Positions 49,601-55,600 of a stretch of DNA of 64,000 bases are shown piece after piece. This DNA is from Micrasema longulum (taxonomy: Eukaryota > Arthropoda > Insecta > Trichoptera > Brachycentridae). The translations under genes were made by a program, and so were the position numbers. The notes under the pieces were generated by a model that was not told the origin of the DNA, did not search any database, and saw nothing but the letters and a program-made list of their open reading frames with translations. Numbering within the stretch: position 1 is the stretch's first letter; the number at the start of each line of letters is the position of its first letter. Location of the stretch: assembly GCA_022494885.1 (NCBI GenBank), contig JAGVSM010000894.1, positions 1 through 64,000 of the forward strand. The letters are read 5' to 3'.

Positions 49601-52600
49601 GCCAGGAGGCCCAATTACAGTGTCGAATTACATCACAGTACACCCAAGCTTGAGTAAAATATTTTTTTTGTGTTCTCACCGGGAATCGAACCCGGAGCCT
49701 ACCGTGCGTGAGTCAAGCGTCTTGACCACTACACCACGGAGGCCGCCAAGTATTGGGCATAATCAGTCTGACGTGCAGTTGTTTTTTTCGCACAATATCT
49801 GGGAGGCATACCTATGCGAGAGACTGACAGAAAAACTATGTCCAAATACGTATTCAACACATTTCTCTGTTCCCGTATTTTCTCACTCAAGGTCTTCAGA
49901 CCAACGCTCAACCTAATCTATACCTACCTACCTACCTACCTACCCGTCCTTCCCATTTTCTAGCGCACTCCGTGTAACAATAATTCTACGTGTGAATGCT
50001 GGAAAAAAACATTATATTGTCAGTACACAAATAACATTCTACCAGTAATGTGCTTAACAAAACCTTCTTGAAGCAAGCAGTGCCAGCGTCCATTTAGACC
50101 GCCAGCTCCATAAAAGCTGTGCCAGCGTCTCACGACCGCCAGCTTCACCAGCCAGGTTCCAGCACTCAACACGCCTCATCATCAGCAGGTTAGTGGAGTT
50201 GCGCAACCTTCATTCCTAACAATACAATCCACTAACTACATTTTTCTCCTCCTAGGACGAGGTATTTTTCACACCTCGTCCACTCCTCAACTCAAGGAAT
50301 AAACAAATTGTGGTGAGGCTTAAGAATATTATATCTTTACATTTAATTTAAAGTTAGAATGTGTTTTAATTTTTCCCGCCTACCAAATGTTGCCTACAAC
50401 AACCAAAAATAAAAGTGCGATTTACTACATTTTTCTTTGTGCTGGTTCCAAATTCGGTCGTAAACCTGGGTACTTTATTAATATAAATATTAAGAATTTG
50501 TTACTCAATATGAACTAGGTAAGTACTTGCGAAAGAAAACAAAACATTGCCATTGCAACACCGCATTTTTTACTAGATTTTACTAGATGAAGGTACAAGT
50601 TACAATCTCGCAAATATAAATGTGGCAGCCGGATTTTTATTTTAGCCGGAATACATTACTATTAGCTACTAGCTAGTCAAATTACGAAACGGCGCTGTAT
50701 TGTAAAATGGCTAATCGAGGATTAACCATATTGTCCGCACCTTGATTTAGCTGCTATGTAACTTGGCGGAGGTTTAGAGCTTTATAGAGAGCCTCTGGAT
50801 AACTAATAATAATATTCTGTACTGTTATTATCGAAATCATCATTATTTTACATTAAAAGTTCTTTGTAGATTGAAATTATATCATTTCGATAAAAAGTTA
50901 TGATGTTTTGGAAACTGCACAATCACAAAATCTTGTTTCCTGAACTACTACTACTACTACCATCACGCCATTCCCCGTAGGGGTAGGCAGAGAGAATGGA
51001 CCGCCACACACGTCTATCCTGACATATATTCCTAGCTTTTTCCACATGCATACATCTTGTCATACATGCCCTTCGATTTTGTCTGCTTTTGACACGTCCA
51101 GACTTAAGATTTTGGTTTATCTGATAATGCCACGTCTTCCTTGGTCGTTCTCATCTCACGTTACCGTTCATTTTCACCATATACACTTGTTTTACCATTC
51201 TTTCGTCGTCCATTCGTTCTTCATGACCAAACCATCTCAGAGACCCTTCCTTAATCTTATCAGATTTACACTCTCGCCTGATTTCATCATTCGTAACCCT
51301 GTCATACCCATTTCCCAAACATTCGTTTAGACGAGAGATCACATTTCAACCGGGTTCACTCGGCTTTCATCCTTCCTCTGCCAGTTCCATGTTTCACTTC
51401 CATACATAAGTGTTGGGACTAAAACTCCGTTGTGCACTGCCAGTTTAGCTTCGATTGACATATTACCAATTACTGTGTTTAGTACGCCGTTAATTTTGTT
51501 GCCCGCATTCACTCTCTTTTCAACATCTTTTTCTACTTTTACATCTCTTGAAAACATACTTCACAGATACACAAATTATTATACTTGTTCAAGACATTCG
51601 TTGTTCACATTTATTATGCAGTCAGTTACCTCACTTCTCCATTCAAATAGCATAACTTTTGACTTACTTTCGTTCATCGCCAATTTTTTTATAATCCACT
51701 CAGCCTCTATTTTAGAGGCTTGTCAGCAGGCGGGAAAGAGAGGATAAGAAACGAAATTATGGAAAATTCACCACAACACCCAGACCAGTCGAGAAAAAAA
51801 TATTTTAGATTTTTTTTTCTTACAACTTTCGGGAATCGAACCCGCGACTCCAGTTTTACAATCGGCCGTCTAACCAACTGCGTCACGGCATACGCGTTGT
51901 AAAATTTCCAGTGTTTATAGACTAGTGACTAGTACTCGGTCGGCACGCAAAATATTTTTGCGAGGAAATAAATGTAACTATAGTCCTTAAAATAAAGCTT
52001 GACTAGAATGACAGTTGTCAGCAAAAATGACGACATAACTTTCTAGTGACGTCTAATGAATGATTTATATTGACACACAAACAATCATTCGTATCTGGTA
52101 TGTTTATGTTTTTTTATACAATTCTTGACATATAAATAACATAATTATATAAAATCAGCTTGTAAAATAAAAAAAAAACTCAAATAAACCTAATTATTAA
52201 CGACGTTCTTACAAGGTTACATCATTTTGCAAAAACGTTAGAGATGGGCCAAATTGATCAATGTAAATTGATCGAAAAAAAAAAGTTCATTTGATGTTGT
52301 TCATGAAAAAAGTAAAAATGTCTCATTTTTTTATGAATAATTGTCTTAAACACACTATAATAGGCTTGTTTTCTGCGTTTTTATATCAATTTTCGGAAAC
52401 AGAGTTTCATGTTTGCATGAAAAAATTTATAAAATCGATTTCATCGGTACATGATCAGTGATCAGTGATTAGTAATTTCCCATCACAATTGACATGAGTT
52501 TGGCAGCTATCATTTTAATCAAGCTATATTTTAAGGACTATAAATCATTTTACCAAGATTGTGAAAAGGATTACAGAAAACGAAACCTTATAAAAACAAA

Positions 52601-55600
52601 ATGTTTTGTATCGAGTTTTGGAGGCCTATTTGGGTTGAACGTTATCAATGGCTTATCAGCTAATATTTAATCGATATCTCTTCCCACTCCCTTTTGCTAA
52701 CGGAGTAAAATAATCATAATAATGCTTGTTTATACGCCATTTTGGATTGGCACAAACATGACAGAATTCCAAGAAACATGGGTAGCTATAATAGTAGGTA
52801 GATACTAGGGACTGGTCGATTAATTACAGCTGGCGCGTTCGCAAAACTTACACAAATGCATTTGCAATTTTTCAGGATGTTGGTTTTAAAAAGGTTGTAT
52901 TCAATTTCAACCAAATGTGCTATATTTTGTTTTATATCCGCGTTGGATAATAGGGCTGTGTATATGAAAAAAAGACAATATTGTTAAGAAAATGCAATAT
53001 ATTAATTTATAACACAAGTTATTAATAATAATATTTTGTGTTCACCATTTTCGACGAACTAAATAATAAAAATACTAGTTTCTGCCGCCATTTTCGGCAG
53101 ATTTTTTTGGGAACGACACGTTATTAAATAAATATTCGATTTTTTCTTAACTGATTGGTATTTTTCTCTAATCCAAAAGGGATTTTTTAAAATCACAGCA
53201 CATTTGACTTCAATTGAATGTGAAAGGTTTATTAATCAATATTGCGAACGATCCAGCACTAGATAATCAACCTATACATGATTAGATTAAATGAAAAAAT
53301 ATATTTATAAACCATTGTTTTTTATTATTTTACATATTTCAAACGAACGCAGAAGCATCCTGTGTATATTTTGTTACCATATCATTGGCAACTAACAAAG
53401 CAATAGTAGTCTTTATCACGCTCATTAGCGCGTCCGAGCGAAAGTGAGACAGATTATTTTCATAATGCGTTTGCCGTGCGATGTCATACCATGCGCATTC
53501 GTAGATACTACACAAAGCGTTCATATAAGTTTTGCGAACGCGCCAGCTTTAAATAATCGACCGGTAGCTATGTTTTTGTTTATTGAAATGAATTGTGCTG
53601 GTAATTGGTAATTTGGACGTATCTCGCTCACATCCATAACATTTTTCATTTTTTCATTCTTCTACTTCTCTGTCGTTCCTCTGTTCTGAGGGTTGTGATC
53701 ATTGCTACTCTCATCAGCCATTCCATTGACAAAGCGTCTCCACTCTTCACGGCTCTGCGCCCTCTCCACAGCTCCATATTGGTTCGCCCGTGAGGTTGTT
53801 TTCACCTGGTCGATCCATTAAGCTGCAGCTCTGCCTCTGCTTCTTCGTCCTGGCACACTGCCCGTGATTATTTTTTTTTTCCAGATTTTCTGGGTCACGT
53901 CTAGCTATGAGACCGAAGAACTGCAGCATACGTTGGCAGCATTTTTTTCGTCAATAAGAATAAAACAGGTGAAATAATTACCTATTGATAAACGCCAATA
54001 GGGCTGTCCTTTTGAAGATATTAATGGCGATTATAGAAGTTCCACACCGTATTATAATATTCGATTTCATTTAGTTAATTTAGCCTTTATCCATACCTAG
54101 CATAACATCCGCTGACGAATTGTAGCAAACAGAAACTAAAATTGATTATATTTGTGTTATCAATTTGAGCATCAATACACTAACGTATAGTCAAGATAGT
54201 AGTAGAAAAAAATGTTAATTGGGTATGACGACATAGTATTTATTATTGCCAATAAAAAAAATCGAGAAACATGTGGACTTTGGCGGGCTTATTGCTAAAA
54301 TCAATGTCTTCCAGTAAACCAAAAAAGAACTGGTCAAACTAATTGGTCGAACGTCGTTACTTTAAATTAAAATAAATAAAGGGACATTATTTATTTTCAA
54401 ATTACAGCTGTTTTTAAGTGGGCAGATTAAGACATATAAACTGTTTTTTTTAAAAAGACTTCTGTTATATACACACATTATACTATGATTGGAATGTGGG
54501 ATCCTACAATAAATTTGGATGGAGACAGGAAGAGGATCCAGGAAAGATCCACTAATGACGAGGTTCTCAATAGAATCGAAAAAGGTAGGCAACTAATCAA
54601 AACCATATCAGAGAGGCGAGCCCGATGGATCGGCCACATTATGCGCCATGAGGGTCTCCTGCACGACATCATAGAGGGAATGGCTGATGGGACGAATTAT
54701 AGAGGGCGCCCCTGACGGGAATATTTAGAGCAAGTGTGCGAAGATTTTAACTGCGCCTCTTATGTCGAGCTGAAGAGGGCTGCTGAAAATAGAGACCAAT
54801 GGAGGACGAGAAGCAGGACTTTGCTGCAAACCAATCCCCAAGATTGAGACTGCAAAGAAGAATGTAAAGAAGATAAGCTAGGGTTAAAAGGATATGTTAT
54901 GATAATGCTTCAAGTGTTTCTTAAAAGTTGCCAAGGAAGGTGCATTTTTTATATGGTGAGGTAGCTCATTCCAATGTCGAACACCCTGAACAGAAAAAGA
55001 ATTGATGAAGAATGATGTGGTATGTTGATGAAAGGAAAGTTTTCTCTCCTAAGAAGAGCAAAGTGATAGAACATGATCAGAACGATAAACGAAATTCTCA
55101 GCAAGACATTATTGTGCGCAAGGATTGTGAAGAGTTTTTTTTTTTTTTACTAAGTCATATGATTAAACAATACATACAGAATAACAACAAATAACTAAAA
55201 CAATTACGGGTTTCACATAGGAGCAAAAATGTAAGAAACAAAACGTACAGTTTGCTGGAGAGAAAGGAGGTGGGATGGGAAAGTAAGGAAGGAAGAGAAG
55301 AAGCAAGAAGAAAGAGTTAGTAAATATAAAACAATGCAAAAAAATAAACATATAAATATTAATATACACATACAACCACAGATTTACTGTATTTTTCTAT
55401 TCAGTGCATACAACATACATACATACAAATATATATATAAACATATACACACATAAACATATCGAGGCAATATTGACAAGTCTTTGCATATTTCAAATAT
55501 TTTTATATATAGGTGCAATATGTTGAATTCAAATTTTATGCTTTGCCTAGATGAAAGATTACTATTTCAAAGCTTTAAAAAAAACTGAATCGGGTTGTGC

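Noticed and set aside
49371..49916. 181-codon plus-strand open frame
   Set aside because: Its centre is the reverse strand of a SINE B copy (49590-49748), and the rest is AT-rich with no domain or splice support.
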